DNA of 64,000 nucleotides from JBAXTZ01 sp041666525 (lineage in GTDB: Bacteria > Bacillota > Negativicutes > JBAXTZ01), in the NCBI GenBank assembly GCA_041666525.1, contig JBAYGT010000002.1, positions 62,001 through 126,000 of the forward strand, given 5' to 3'. The notes under the pieces were generated by a model that worked only from the letters and a program-made list of their open reading frames with translations, had not been told where the DNA came from and did no database searches. The first letter of the stretch is position 1. Every line of letters begins with the position of its first letter. Positions 49,396-57,950 of this stretch are shown here, piece by piece. A program made the translations under genes and the position numbers.

Positions 49396-49761
49396 ATGAT
49401 GAAAATTGCAGTAGCAGTAGAAAATCAGTCAATCTCCGGACATTTTGGCCATTGCGACGGATTTCAAATCTTTTCGGCGGCGGACGGCGCTATTTCCGGT
49501 TCCGAGTATATCGCCAGTCCCGGGCACAAGCCGGGATTCCTGCCGAACTTTCTGCACCAGCATGGCGTCAATGTAATCATTGCAGGCGGCATGGGCGCCG
49601 GAGCAATCGAAATATTCGACGGTCATGGTATCGAAGTGTTTACCGGCACAACCGGCGAACCGGAAGCTGCGGTGAATAAATATCTGCAAGGCACGCTGAC
49701 TACCAACGGCGCAGTTTGCCGCCAGCATCAGCACCAGGGCGAATGCGGCGGACATCAGTAA
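49396..49761 (+). CDS. NifX/NifB-C-terminal-like cofactor-binding protein 2
   Basis: A 121-residue protein of the dinitrogenase iron-molybdenum cofactor family (KIAVAVENQSISGHFGHCDGF; VNVIIAGGMGAGAIEIF). The C-terminal tail is rich in His, Cys and Gln (CRQHQHQGECGGH), a possible metal-binding end. Two ATG codons in tandem start it; the first has AGAGG upstream. It ends the cofactor cluster. The family binds Fe-S or heterometal clusters, but its partner here is not known. Confidence 0.88.
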   Translation: MMKIAVAVENQSISGHFGHCDGFQIFSAADGAISGSEYIASPGHKPGFLPNFLHQHGVNVIIAGGMGAGAIEIFDGHGIEVFTGTTGEPEAAVNKYLQGTLTTNGAVCRQHQHQGECGGHQ

Positions 49762-49790
49762 CGGATAGATTAGCTGAACAACTGACTTGC

Positions 49791-49799
49791 TGTTATAAT
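49791..49799 (+). promoter_or_regulatory. Extended -10 promoter before membrane/GNAT fusion gene
   Basis: TGTTATAAT is a perfect extended -10, 34 bases before the first usable start. The inverted repeat ATACTAGTAT directly behind it could be an operator. Confidence 0.5.
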
Positions 49800-49833
49800 A
49801 CTAGTATAGTATTGAACGAGAGGAATGGGGATT

Positions 49834-50451
49834 ATGCCATTTTATACAGAATACATCGGTTATGCGGCATCGTTAGCTATGTTGATTTCTCTTATAATGA
49901 AATCAATGTACAAATTCCGGATAATTAATACTATCAGCTGTATGTTATTCGTAGCATATGGTTTATTGCTTGGCGCGACGGCGATTGTTGTAGCCAATAT
50001 TATTCTGATTATTGTTAATTTGTATTTTGTTATCAGAAATTCCAAGCCACGCAATGATTTCATCATAGCCCGATGCGGAAAAAACGATTCATTGTTAAAT
50101 GAGTTCGTTAATTTTCACCTGGCGGATATCAAAAAACTTGTACCACAGCTAAATTGGGATAAGGTTGCTGATGATGCTCTTTGTTATTATCTGATGTTGA
50201 ATATGCAGCTAGCCGGAGTCTGGGTCGCTGAAAAAATCGACGCTGCAGCTTATGTGGTCAAACTGGATTATGTGGCGGCAGAATATCGCGATATGGAAGG
50301 CGGCAAATTTATTTACCGCAACAACTATGAAATGCTGCGGGCTTTAGGAATCAGAACTTTGATTACCAATGTCGGGCTTGATGCTTACAATCATTATGTC
50401 GAAAAAATGGGTTTTGTCCGTGAGGATCAGGTTTACAAACTGGTAGTATGA
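49834..50451 (+). CDS. YgjV-like membrane segment fused to GNAT-like acetyltransferase domain
   Basis: A 205-residue protein. Residues 1 to about 68 hold three short hydrophobic helices (GYAASLAMLISLIM; ISCMLFVAYGLLLG; VANIILIIVNLYFV), resembling YgjV-type inner-membrane proteins. Residues about 75-205 are soluble and resemble an acetyltransferase end (YEMLRALGIRTLITNVGLDAYNHYVEKMGFV). The start at 49834 or the in-frame ATG at 49825 is possible. It would be a membrane-tethered acetyltransferase; substrate unknown, and the GNAT call is by pattern. Confidence 0.7.
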   Translation: MPFYTEYIGYAASLAMLISLIMKSMYKFRIINTISCMLFVAYGLLLGATAIVVANIILIIVNLYFVIRNSKPRNDFIIARCGKNDSLLNEFVNFHLADIKKLVPQLNWDKVADDALCYYLMLNMQLAGVWVAEKIDAAAYVVKLDYVAAEYRDMEGGKFIYRNNYEMLRALGIRTLITNVGLDAYNHYVEKMGFVREDQVYKLVV

Positions 50452-50529
50452 GGCATATACTGATCATGACTTATAAAATCGGTTCAGCTTGCTGCATTGG
50501 CTGTTGAATATTACTAGAAGGATGGATAT

Positions 50530-50982
50530 ATGCGTTGGGATAATGGAGAATATTTCGTTTCTGACGAAAACGGATATCTTAATTACAAGGCGGCAACACG
50601 ACTGATAATAGAGGTTTCTGATTGGGGCAAAGATCAACAAAAAGACGAAAACACTGTCAGAGATTCACTAAATAACTCTGCTTGGGTTTTTGGAGTTTAC
50701 AAAAAAAATGCGGCAGAAAATTATATGATTGGCATTGCGCGTATTGTGTCCGATAAACGCACATTCGGATATTTATGCGATGTAGTGATTGAGCCGCAAG
50801 AACGCAGCAAAGATCACGGCAAATGGCTAATGCATTGTATCGCTGAACATCCTGATGTTGTAAAAGTGCAGTTTATGATACTATTTACTCCAGACGCGCA
50901 TGGGTTGTATGAACGCTATGGTTTCACTGAATTTACGCGCTCTGATTTGTTGATGATTCGTAGAACAGAAGAGGCAAAATGA
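50530..50982 (+). CDS. GNAT-family N-acetyltransferase
   Basis: A 150-residue acetyltransferase. VSDKRTFGYLCDVVIEP followed by ERSKDHGKWLMHCI is the acetyl-CoA binding strand and loop, with a degenerate Q/RxxGxG/A, and the C-terminal FTPDAHGLYERYGFTEF is typical. Substrate unknown. GGATGG lies about seven bases before the ATG. It overlaps the next gene by four bases, indicating coexpression. Confidence 0.85.
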   Translation: MRWDNGEYFVSDENGYLNYKAATRLIIEVSDWGKDQQKDENTVRDSLNNSAWVFGVYKKNAAENYMIGIARIVSDKRTFGYLCDVVIEPQERSKDHGKWLMHCIAEHPDVVKVQFMILFTPDAHGLYERYGFTEFTRSDLLMIRRTEEAK

Positions 50983-51797
50983 TTAAAGCAAGCTGTTTAT
51001 CTGAAGATTATGCCGGAACTTTGGGGGTATTGGCCGAATTCGGATTATCGTTGCATATTGAATTTCGAGCGCATAAAATATTATTCGATACTGGGCAACT
51101 CGGCGCGTTCGTCAGGAATGCCGGTAAAATGAATATTGATCTTGCTGCAGTTGATGCCTGTGTTCTCAGCCACGGGCATTTTGATCATGGTGGCGGGTTG
51201 AGCAGGTTTATCCGGGAAAATTCCAGTGCGCCGGTTTATTTGCGTGCTGCCGCGCTGCAAAAAAAATACAAGCGCACTTTGCTTGGAAAATTTTATATCG
51301 GTATCAACCGCAGACTGGTGGCAAATCCGTTTTTTCTACAGCGGGTTGTAATAGTTGATGAACTGGTGGAAATATTTCCTGATTGCTATCTGTTAGGCGG
51401 ATTCGCGCCAAACTCCAGCGGCTTTGAGCCGCTACCGTCAAACATGCTTGGCGCCGACGGCAAGCAAGATCAGTTTTCTGATGAGCAGGTATTGATCATC
51501 CGCGATAATGGCCTGCATATTTTCGCCGGTTGTTCGCATCCGGGCATTGTCGGAATGCTTGAACAGATTTGCGATGTATTTCCGGGCGAAAGCATTGTAT
51601 CCGTTGTCGCTGGAATGCATTCGCGCAACTGCACCGTCGAGCGGTTGCAACACACGCTTGACTGGTTCGGAAAACAAGAAGATATCGTTGTTGTGCCATT
51701 GCATTGCACCGGGTTTTCCGAATGTACGCAATTCAGAAATATTTTAGGCGACGACCGCTGCGAATTATTGCATTGCGGTGATATACTAGAACTGTAA
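50979..51797 (+). CDS. Metallo-beta-lactamase-fold hydrolase
   Basis: A 272-residue MBL-fold protein. The metal motif is LSHGHFDHGGGL near residue 64, the later ligands are in SHPG (FAGCSHPGIVG) and VPLHCTGF near the C-terminus. It resembles the clostridial/archaeal branch annotated as dihydropteridine-ribofuranosyl-aminobenzene phosphate synthase-like, but the substrate is unknown. It starts inside the end of the acetyltransferase gene (ATGA) and is followed by modA after 25 bases, so it may lead the molybdate operon. Confidence 0.85.
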   Translation: MIKASCLSEDYAGTLGVLAEFGLSLHIEFRAHKILFDTGQLGAFVRNAGKMNIDLAAVDACVLSHGHFDHGGGLSRFIRENSSAPVYLRAAALQKKYKRTLLGKFYIGINRRLVANPFFLQRVVIVDELVEIFPDCYLLGGFAPNSSGFEPLPSNMLGADGKQDQFSDEQVLIIRDNGLHIFAGCSHPGIVGMLEQICDVFPGESIVSVVAGMHSRNCTVERLQHTLDWFGKQEDIVVVPLHCTGFSECTQFRNILGDDRCELLHCGDILEL

Positions 51798-51822
51798 TAA
51801 GTTGTGCCGAAGAGGGGAATAT

Positions 51823-52632
51823 ATGATTGTCAGGAAGGATAGCACAAAAATTAAGGCGGTATTATTAGTTGTAGCATTGGGGCTGGTAATTTTATTTATT
51901 GCTGCTTGCGGTAAAAGTAACAACCAATCCGGCCCGGTGGTGGAGCTTAACGTATCAGCTGCAGTCAGTTTAAAAGATGTATTGGTTGACCTTCAGCAAA
52001 TTTATCAAAAAAACCATCCGCAGGTTAAAGTACTATTTAATTTTGGCTCTACGGGTTCACTACAAAAGCAAATTGAGCAGGGGGCATTGACGGATATTTT
52101 TATTTCCGCCGCTTCCAAGCAAATGGATGAATTGGAAAAACAAAATCTTATCAACAAGGAAACTCGCAGAAACCTTGCTGGTAATGAATTGGCGCTTGTG
52201 GTGCCGCAAAATTCAACGTTGGCGTTAACGTGTTACCAAGATTTAGACAAAACAGTTGTCGAAAAAATTGCGCTTGGTGAACCTTCAACAGTTCCGGCCG
52301 GACAGTATGCGCAGCAAACTTTGCAGAAAATTAATCTGTGGGATAAGATCAAAGCCAAAATTGTTTTTGCCAAAGATGTTAAGGCGGTATTGACCTATGT
52401 TGAAACCGGAAATGTTGATGCTGGTATCGTGTACAAAACCGATACGCTGAATAATAACAAAATAAAAATTATTGCAACTGCTCCGAAAGATTCACATTCG
52501 CCGATTGTTTATCCGGCAGCGATTTTAACCGATACCAAGCAAGCTAAAACCGCAGAAGATTTTTTGACATACTTGTTTTCGCCGGACGCCAAGGTTGTTT
52601 TTGAAAAATATGGATTTGTAGTCGAAAAATAA
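51823..52632 (+). CDS. modA: Molybdate ABC transporter substrate-binding lipoprotein ModA
   Basis: A 269-residue ModA. The signal peptide ends in the lipobox IAAC. The mature start LNVSAAVSLKDVLVDLQ is the ModA signature; GSTGSLQKQIEQGALTDIFISAA follows and DAGIVYKTDT near the C-terminus closes the site. It binds molybdate or tungstate outside the membrane. GAGGGG lies eight bases before the ATG at 51823. It serves modB and modC immediately downstream. It fits the heavy molybdenum demand of the 11-34 kb operon. Confidence 0.94.
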   Translation: MIVRKDSTKIKAVLLVVALGLVILFIAACGKSNNQSGPVVELNVSAAVSLKDVLVDLQQIYQKNHPQVKVLFNFGSTGSLQKQIEQGALTDIFISAASKQMDELEKQNLINKETRRNLAGNELALVVPQNSTLALTCYQDLDKTVVEKIALGEPSTVPAGQYAQQTLQKINLWDKIKAKIVFAKDVKAVLTYVETGNVDAGIVYKTDTLNNNKIKIIATAPKDSHSPIVYPAAILTDTKQAKTAEDFLTYLFSPDAKVVFEKYGFVVEK

Positions 52633-52677
52633 ACACTTAGTATTTAATCGCAAGTAAATTAACGGAACGGGTGGAGT

Positions 52678-53358
52678 ATGTTTGAATGGCATCCGGTTAT
52701 TCTGTCGATACAAGTTGCCTGCATGTCGCTGATCTTTGTCAGCTTTTCCGGTGTTTTCGCAGCCTACGTTATGCGACGTTATGATTTTTTCGGAAAAGCA
52801 GCCGTAGAGGCCGTTTTTGCGTTGCCACTGGTATTACCGCCAGTAGTTACGGGGTTTTTGCTGTTGTTGTTAATCGGTAAGCATGGGCCGATTGGCAGTA
52901 TTTTGGCCGAGCAATTGCATATCCAGATTATTTTTACGCCGTTTGCGGCGATGCTGGCCGGTGCAGTGGTAGCGTTCCCATTGATGTATCAAAGCGTCAA
53001 GGCGGCTTTTCAGAATATTGACATAAAAATTGAAGACGCTGCCAGAACACTCGGTGCCAGTGAATGGAGATTGTTTTGGACCGTTACACTACCATTGGCA
53101 AAACAAGGATTAGTAGCGGGCATGGTGTTGGCTTTTGCGCGGGCATTGGGTGAGTTTGGTGCGACCATTATGGTGGCCGGTAATATTCCCGGTAAAACCC
53201 AAACCATCCCGTTGGCAATTTATTTTGCAGCAGATTCAAATGATCTTTCTACTGCCGGGCTATATGTTTTGATTATAAGCGGCCTGATGTTTGCTTTAAT
53301 TTTCGGGTTAAACAAGTGGTCGCATTCAAGAGCTTCCTTTGTCAAAGGAGACTACTGA
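52678..53358 (+). CDS. modB: Molybdate ABC transporter permease ModB
   Basis: A 226-residue permease with five to six hydrophobic helices. The ABC-coupling loop is EDAARTLGASEWRLFWTVTLPLAKQGL, shown by ALGASEWRLF; the helix VLAFARALGEFGATIMVAG is the ModB signature. It carries molybdate through the inner membrane. GGGTGGAG precedes the ATG, and its stop overlaps the modC start. Confidence 0.95.
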   Translation: MFEWHPVILSIQVACMSLIFVSFSGVFAAYVMRRYDFFGKAAVEAVFALPLVLPPVVTGFLLLLLIGKHGPIGSILAEQLHIQIIFTPFAAMLAGAVVAFPLMYQSVKAAFQNIDIKIEDAARTLGASEWRLFWTVTLPLAKQGLVAGMVLAFARALGEFGATIMVAGNIPGKTQTIPLAIYFAADSNDLSTAGLYVLIISGLMFALIFGLNKWSHSRASFVKGDY

Positions 53359-53993
53359 TGCTTTCTGTAGACATTGCTAAAAAACTGCCCGATTTTAATT
53401 TAAAAATAACTTTTTCAGTTGATAACAATGTTTTGGTTCTTTTCGGACCATCGGGTTGCGGAAAAACCACTATTCTTCGTTGTATCGCCGGGTTACTCAA
53501 ACCTGATACCGGAAGCATTGTTTATAACGGACAAACTTTCTATGATTCGGCAAAAAATGAATTTATGCTGCCGCGTTTCCGGCACATCGGTTACATGTTT
53601 CAGGACTATGCGTTGTTTCCGCATATGAATGTACGAAACAATATCTGGTATGGAATAAAACAACGTACTGCAAGAGTGTCGGAAATATACCAAAAACTGA
53701 CGGCTACGCTAAAAGTCGAACATCTTGAAAAGCGGCGGGTGTATGAACTTTCCGGCGGTGAAAAACAACGGGTTGCCTTGGCACGGGCGTTAATTGTTGA
53801 ACCCAAAATATTGCTGTTGGATGAACCACTATCATCGCTAGACAATGAAACCCGTTTTGAACTGCAATCCGAGCTTTTGGATATTCACAAATTATGGAAA
53901 ATACCATTTGTTGTTGTCACCCATGATCGTGATGAAGCTAAAACGCTGGGCGACCAAATACTGTTTATTGATAAAGGACGACAGGTGATTTAG
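53358..53993 (+). CDS. modC: Molybdate ABC transporter ATP-binding protein ModC
   Basis: A 211-residue ATPase. Walker A is GPSGCGKTT, the ABC signature is ELSGGEKQRVALARAL, and Walker B is LLLDEPLSSLD, with a switch His in THDRDEA. The C-terminal TOBE (molybdate-sensing) domain of E. coli ModC is absent; this is the short form. AAGGAG lies before the ATG, which overlaps the modB stop. It is followed by a terminator at 54116 after a 120-bp spacer with no supported gene. Confidence 0.93.
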   Translation: MLSVDIAKKLPDFNLKITFSVDNNVLVLFGPSGCGKTTILRCIAGLLKPDTGSIVYNGQTFYDSAKNEFMLPRFRHIGYMFQDYALFPHMNVRNNIWYGIKQRTARVSEIYQKLTATLKVEHLEKRRVYELSGGEKQRVALARALIVEPKILLLDEPLSSLDNETRFELQSELLDIHKLWKIPFVVVTHDRDEAKTLGDQILFIDKGRQVI

Positions 53994-54115
53994 CAATGGG
54001 CAGAATGTCGTCGAGATTGGCAAACGGCTGTAGATTTATGAGAGCTGTGCAGAAGTTTGGAAATGACACATCGCTGAGCAATTTGAATCCTACAAAAACA
54101 ATTGCTTTCTTGATG

Positions 54116-54148
54116 AAAACTGTTCGGTAGCGATACCGGCAGTTTTTT
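54116..54148 (+). terminator. Terminator of modABC
   Basis: AAAACTG and CGGTA pair with TACCG and CAGTTTT around a four-base loop, with a two-base internal bulge, and T6 follows. Confidence 0.7.
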
Positions 54149-54250
54149 GCGTAATGCAGGAATAAGTGATGATGTGGCGAATAATATCTGTATAAACGCT
54201 ATATTAATACAAAACAAATCCATAAACTACAGAGGAAAAGGAATTATGTT

Positions 54251-54979
54251 ATGTGCACGCTGGTAATTGCGAAAAATATGCCGGAATCAAAGTGGCCGTT
54301 AATAGCGGCTTTTGTTCGAGACGAAAAAACTGACAGAAAATATCTGTCACCGGGGCGGCATTGGGAAAACAACCAGGGAATCTATGCCGGTATTGATGTA
54401 GCATCTCAGGGAACATGGCTTGGAACAAGCAACAGTGGTTTGTTCGCGGCATTACTGAATCAATGTGATACGTTGCATTATGACGGAGGGCCTTCGCGAG
54501 GGACAATTGTTTTGCAAGCACTGAAATCCGAAACAATTGATGATATGTTTGAGTTAGTTAATAATCTGAATTTTCAAGACTATCGGGGGTTTAATCTGAT
54601 ATTTGGCAATATTGAAAAAATGTACTTCGCAACCAATATCGGCAGACGTGAGATCGGTATTGTACCAGATGGAATAAGCATGATTACAGCTTTTGGTATG
54701 AATTGCAATGATTGTCAAAGAACGAAGTTGTTTCTCTCGAGATTCAGGAAGGCAAAAGTACCTGCTCCAGAGAATAATGACTGGAACGAATGGCTGGAGC
54801 TTCTGGCCGAGCCGACTACGCCGCAAAATATGTTTGATGGAATAACAATTATTAGTGATGAGATAGCATCAGTTTCAACTGAATTATTAGCGTTGGATGT
54901 TGATACGAATAATAATATTCATGATTTTTTTCCGGGCAGCCCACGTGATTGGCGCCGAAATAGGAGCGAGGAAATATGA
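54251..54979 (+). CDS. NRDE-family protein (TANGO2-like)
   Basis: A 242-residue protein with the family start MCTLVIAK, where the Cys after Met becomes the N-terminal nucleophile in related hydrolases. Further family marks are TWLGTSNSGLFAALLNQ and YRGFNLIFG. Function unclear; family members are linked to haem or lipid handling in eukaryotes. GAGGAAAAGG precedes the start. It overlaps coaBC by four bases. Confidence 0.83.
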   Translation: MCTLVIAKNMPESKWPLIAAFVRDEKTDRKYLSPGRHWENNQGIYAGIDVASQGTWLGTSNSGLFAALLNQCDTLHYDGGPSRGTIVLQALKSETIDDMFELVNNLNFQDYRGFNLIFGNIEKMYFATNIGRREIGIVPDGISMITAFGMNCNDCQRTKLFLSRFRKAKVPAPENNDWNEWLELLAEPTTPQNMFDGITIISDEIASVSTELLALDVDTNNNIHDFFPGSPRDWRRNRSEEI

Positions 54980-56175
54980 AAAAAATATTATTAGCCGTTA
55001 GCGGCGGAATTGCCGCATACAAGTGCTGTGAATTGGTACGCAGGCTCAAAAAAACGGGCTGTGAAGTAAAAGTCATAATGACGAAATCGGCACAGGAATT
55101 TATTACTTCACTTACCATGCAAACTCTAAGCGAAAATCAGGTGTATTGCGAACTGTTTGATGACCAGCAGCCGGTTAACGTGCAGCATATCAGTCTGGCG
55201 CGCTGGGCGGACGTTATGATTGTTGCGCCTGCCACCGCAAATATCCTCGGAAAGATGGCCAACGGAATTGCCGACGATTTGTTGACGACGGTTTATTTGG
55301 CAACAACTGCTGATGTGTATGTCGCACCGGCAATGAATGTTGAGATGTGGCGGCATCAGGCAGTACAAGATAATCTTAGTCTGCTATGTGAGCGCGGCGT
55401 AAAACTGATTTCACCGGGCAATGGCGAAATGGCTTGCGGTGAAACTGGTGACGGACGGATGGCCGAGCCGGATGATATTGTCTCATACATATATAATGAT
55501 CAACCACGCCAGCAGTTGTTGGGGAAAAAAGTTGTAATTACTGCCGGACCGACGCAGGAAGATATTGATCCGGTGCGGTTTATCGGCAATCGCAGTTCAG
55601 GGAAAATGGGTTACGCGCTGGCAAAAGCTGCGGCAGCTCAAGGCGCAGCTGTTGTTTTAGTGAGCGGGCCGGTAAATATCGGACAGCCGTGCGGCGTGGA
55701 AATGATTTATGTAAAAACGGCGCTTGAGATGCATACTGCAGTATTTGAGCATATTGATGATTGCGATGTTTTTATCGGAGTGGCAGCAGTGGCGGACTAT
55801 CGTCCGGCAAAACAGTTTTCTGAAAAACTGAAAAAATCAACAGATCACTTGACGATAGACCTGATTAAAAATCCGGATATACTTGCTGAAATCGGTGCGC
55901 GCCGTGCCGCTAAGCTAATTATCGGTTTCGCGGCTGAAACCAACAATGTTGCTGAGTTTGCAAGCGAAAAATTAAAAAACAAACGAGCTGATATTATCGT
56001 TGCCAACGATGTAAGTAACGGTAGTGTGTTTGGCAAGGATAGTAGTCAGGTGACAGCTTATCGCAAAGACGGGGTTGTGCGTGTTTTCGAACAATGCGCG
56101 AAAGGCGTTCTGGCAACGCAATTAATTGAATATTTTGCGGAATATGTGAAGGATAGCAATAGTGAGCAAAATTAA
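54976..56175 (+). CDS. coaBC: Coenzyme A biosynthesis bifunctional protein CoaBC
   Basis: A 399-residue bifunctional enzyme. The N-terminal flavoprotein half (phosphopantothenoylcysteine decarboxylase) has VSGGIAAYKCCELV, a FMN-site PATANILGKMANGIADD and the PAMNVEMW motif. The C-terminal half (synthase) has ITAGPTQEDIDPVRFIGNRSSGKMG, seen as GPTQEDIDPVRF, and later IGFAAET with AND for phosphopantothenate and CTP binding. It makes 4'-phosphopantetheine from phosphopantothenate. The start overlaps the NRDE stop (ATGA). Confidence 0.95.
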   Translation: MKKILLAVSGGIAAYKCCELVRRLKKTGCEVKVIMTKSAQEFITSLTMQTLSENQVYCELFDDQQPVNVQHISLARWADVMIVAPATANILGKMANGIADDLLTTVYLATTADVYVAPAMNVEMWRHQAVQDNLSLLCERGVKLISPGNGEMACGETGDGRMAEPDDIVSYIYNDQPRQQLLGKKVVITAGPTQEDIDPVRFIGNRSSGKMGYALAKAAAAQGAAVVLVSGPVNIGQPCGVEMIYVKTALEMHTAVFEHIDDCDVFIGVAAVADYRPAKQFSEKLKKSTDHLTIDLIKNPDILAEIGARRAAKLIIGFAAETNNVAEFASEKLKNKRADIIVANDVSNGSVFGKDSSQVTAYRKDGVVRVFEQCAKGVLATQLIEYFAEYVKDSNSEQN

Positions 56176-57433
56176 TAAAAAAATGATTGCCGTTGTTGCG
56201 TTCGGATCGGGTTTTGAATACTATGATTTCGTAATCTATGCTTTGTTCATAAATATTATCTCAAAGCAGTTTTTCAGTATCGGTGACTCAACGCACTCGT
56301 TAATATGGGCCGTGACGGTGTTTGCAACCGGTTATTTAGCGCGGCCGGTTGGCGGAATAGTCTTTGGTTTGCTCGGAGATAAATTTGGGCGAAAACCAAC
56401 TTTCTTTGCATCAATGTTGTTGATGTCGTTTGCTACATTGATTATGGGATTAGCACCGGGCTTTCAAACTGCCGGAATCGCCGGAACAATTATTTTTGCC
56501 GGCGCCAGATTTTTACAGGGCCTGTCATATGGCGCTGAAATGCCGGGGGCGATGGTGTATGTCGCGGAAAGTTCCGCAAAAGACAAGCACAGCAGTTCGT
56601 GTGCGCTTATGCTGACCGGTGCGTGTCTTGGGGTAACACTGGCAACGCTAGTCTATTGGTTGTCAATTACTTTTATTAGCACGCAAGATTTGGCTGATTG
56701 GGGCTGGCGCATACCGTTTTTGTTCGGTTTTGCCTTAGCGATTGTGGCCTTAGTATTCAGGAAAAAAATGTTGGAAACCAAAGCCTTTCGTGAGAACAAA
56801 AATCAACGCCAGTCGTTGCGTGCTGTTTTCGGCGCGCTCGATATAAAGAAACCGCTTTTTGCCGTTCTTTTGTTGTTATTCCCGGCTAGTTATGTGTTGT
56901 TGAACACATTGTTCTTGCCGGTATATGTTTTGCATACCGAAACAAATATTACCTCAGCGTCCGTCGCTATGGCGATGTTTGTTGGTAATTTGTGGTGTGC
57001 GTTGCTGTTGCCAAGAGCCGGAGCAATAATCGACCAATATGACCGGATAAAATTTTTCGGAGTATTGCTGGTAATCGTGTTGGCGGTGAATCCGATATTG
57101 TTTTGGATCCTGCATCAGCAAACGCTCGCGGGCTTGTATGTGTTTGTTATTGTAAATCAAACTATTCTGGCATTTATTGCACCGACTTACATGGTTTTTA
57201 TACCCGAGCTGTTTGCGGTCTCAGTCCGGTTAACTGCGGTTGGTCTGGTTTATAATACTGCCTATTGTTTGGCTTCTTTTGTGCCGATGATTTTGTTTTG
57301 GCTTGACCGCCAAAGAAGTTCAATGTTTGACGGTGGAATGATTTTTTTTGAATTGCTGGCGCTATTGTCGTTAGTTGTTAGTTATCGTTTAGAAAAAAGC
57401 ATGATTAATAAAAATTGTAGCGTCAGTGATTAA
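56162..57433 (+). CDS. MFS transporter, metabolite:H+ symporter type
   Basis: A 423-residue transporter with 12 predicted helices. Loop 2-3 carries GLLGDKFGRKPTFF; the first helix region FGSGFEYYDFVIYAL is typical of the metabolite:H+ symporter group (ProP/KgtP/citrate type); QGLSYGAEMPGAMVYVAE is its helix 4-5 signature. It imports or exports a small organic acid or betaine; the exact substrate cannot be read. It starts with GTG (AAGGAT upstream) 14 bases before the coaBC stop. Confidence 0.88.
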   Translation: MSKINKKMIAVVAFGSGFEYYDFVIYALFINIISKQFFSIGDSTHSLIWAVTVFATGYLARPVGGIVFGLLGDKFGRKPTFFASMLLMSFATLIMGLAPGFQTAGIAGTIIFAGARFLQGLSYGAEMPGAMVYVAESSAKDKHSSSCALMLTGACLGVTLATLVYWLSITFISTQDLADWGWRIPFLFGFALAIVALVFRKKMLETKAFRENKNQRQSLRAVFGALDIKKPLFAVLLLLFPASYVLLNTLFLPVYVLHTETNITSASVAMAMFVGNLWCALLLPRAGAIIDQYDRIKFFGVLLVIVLAVNPILFWILHQQTLAGLYVFVIVNQTILAFIAPTYMVFIPELFAVSVRLTAVGLVYNTAYCLASFVPMILFWLDRQRSSMFDGGMIFFELLALLSLVVSYRLEKSMINKNCSVSD

Positions 57434-57456
57434 AAATCGGCGGCGTTACAATTTTT
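57410..57456 (+). terminator. Terminator overlapping end of MFS gene
   Basis: AAAAATTGTAGCG pairs with CGTTACAATTTTT (one G-T wobble) across a 21-base loop containing the stop codon. T-rich sequence is partly inside the stem and continues as ATTT. Confidence 0.65.
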
Positions 57457-57480
57457 ATTTGCTGATTTGCCAGGAAAATA

Positions 57481-57489
57481 TGCTATAAT
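57481..57489 (+). promoter_or_regulatory. Extended -10 promoter of RseC-rnf operon
   Basis: TGCTATAAT is a perfect extended -10, 33 bases before the RseC-like start. TTGCTG 17 to 19 bases upstream is a weak -35. Confidence 0.55.
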
Positions 57490-57521
57490 TACAGAGTTGT
57501 AAAGTAAAACGAGGTAGCAAT

Positions 57522-57932
57522 TTGAAAAATCTGCATGAAGGGATAGTAATCAATACCGAGCAAGGACGGGCAAAAATAAAAATGAACCGCCACTCGCATT
57601 GCGAAAGTTGCGGCAGTTGTCCGGGCGCTAATGCGATGATATATGATATCCAAGACAACCTCGGCGTTCGTAAAGGCGAGAAAATATTGTTATATATTCC
57701 GGAAAAAAACATGCTCAAAGCGGCGTTTGTAATGTTTATTTTGCCAATGTTGATTACTTTTTTGTTTGTGTTTCTCGGCATCTTAATTGCTCCATATATT
57801 GGACTTGTGCCTTATTATTCCGGGCTGTTTCTTGGCGGATTAGGAATTATTCTTGGTTTTATTAATGTTTATCGGTTTGAAAAAAAGCAAGCAAAACGCA
57901 ATACGATATATATTCATTCCATAATAGATTAG
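57522..57932 (+). CDS. RseC/MucC-family membrane protein
   Basis: A 136-residue protein. A Cys motif, CESCGSCPG, lies near residue 27; two hydrophobic helices follow (about 70-90 and 100-118). It starts TTG with GAGGT upstream. In E. coli RseC works with the Rsx (Rnf-like) complex to reduce SoxR, and RseC-like genes commonly lie at the head of rnf operons, as here. It may thus couple the Rnf complex to redox balance; that is by family and position. Confidence 0.82.
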   Translation: MKNLHEGIVINTEQGRAKIKMNRHSHCESCGSCPGANAMIYDIQDNLGVRKGEKILLYIPEKNMLKAAFVMFILPMLITFLFVFLGILIAPYIGLVPYYSGLFLGGLGIILGFINVYRFEKKQAKRNTIYIHSIID

Positions 57933-57950
57933 ATAAATCGAGGTGAAATT

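Noticed and set aside
53994..54128. Small reading frame starting at 53996 after modC (about 44 codons)
   Set aside because: No ribosome site, no recognisable pattern, and it ends inside the modABC terminator hairpin.
54976..56175. Possible split of coaBC into separate coaB and coaC genes
   Set aside because: The 399-codon frame is continuous and carries both halves' motifs, so it is one bifunctional gene.
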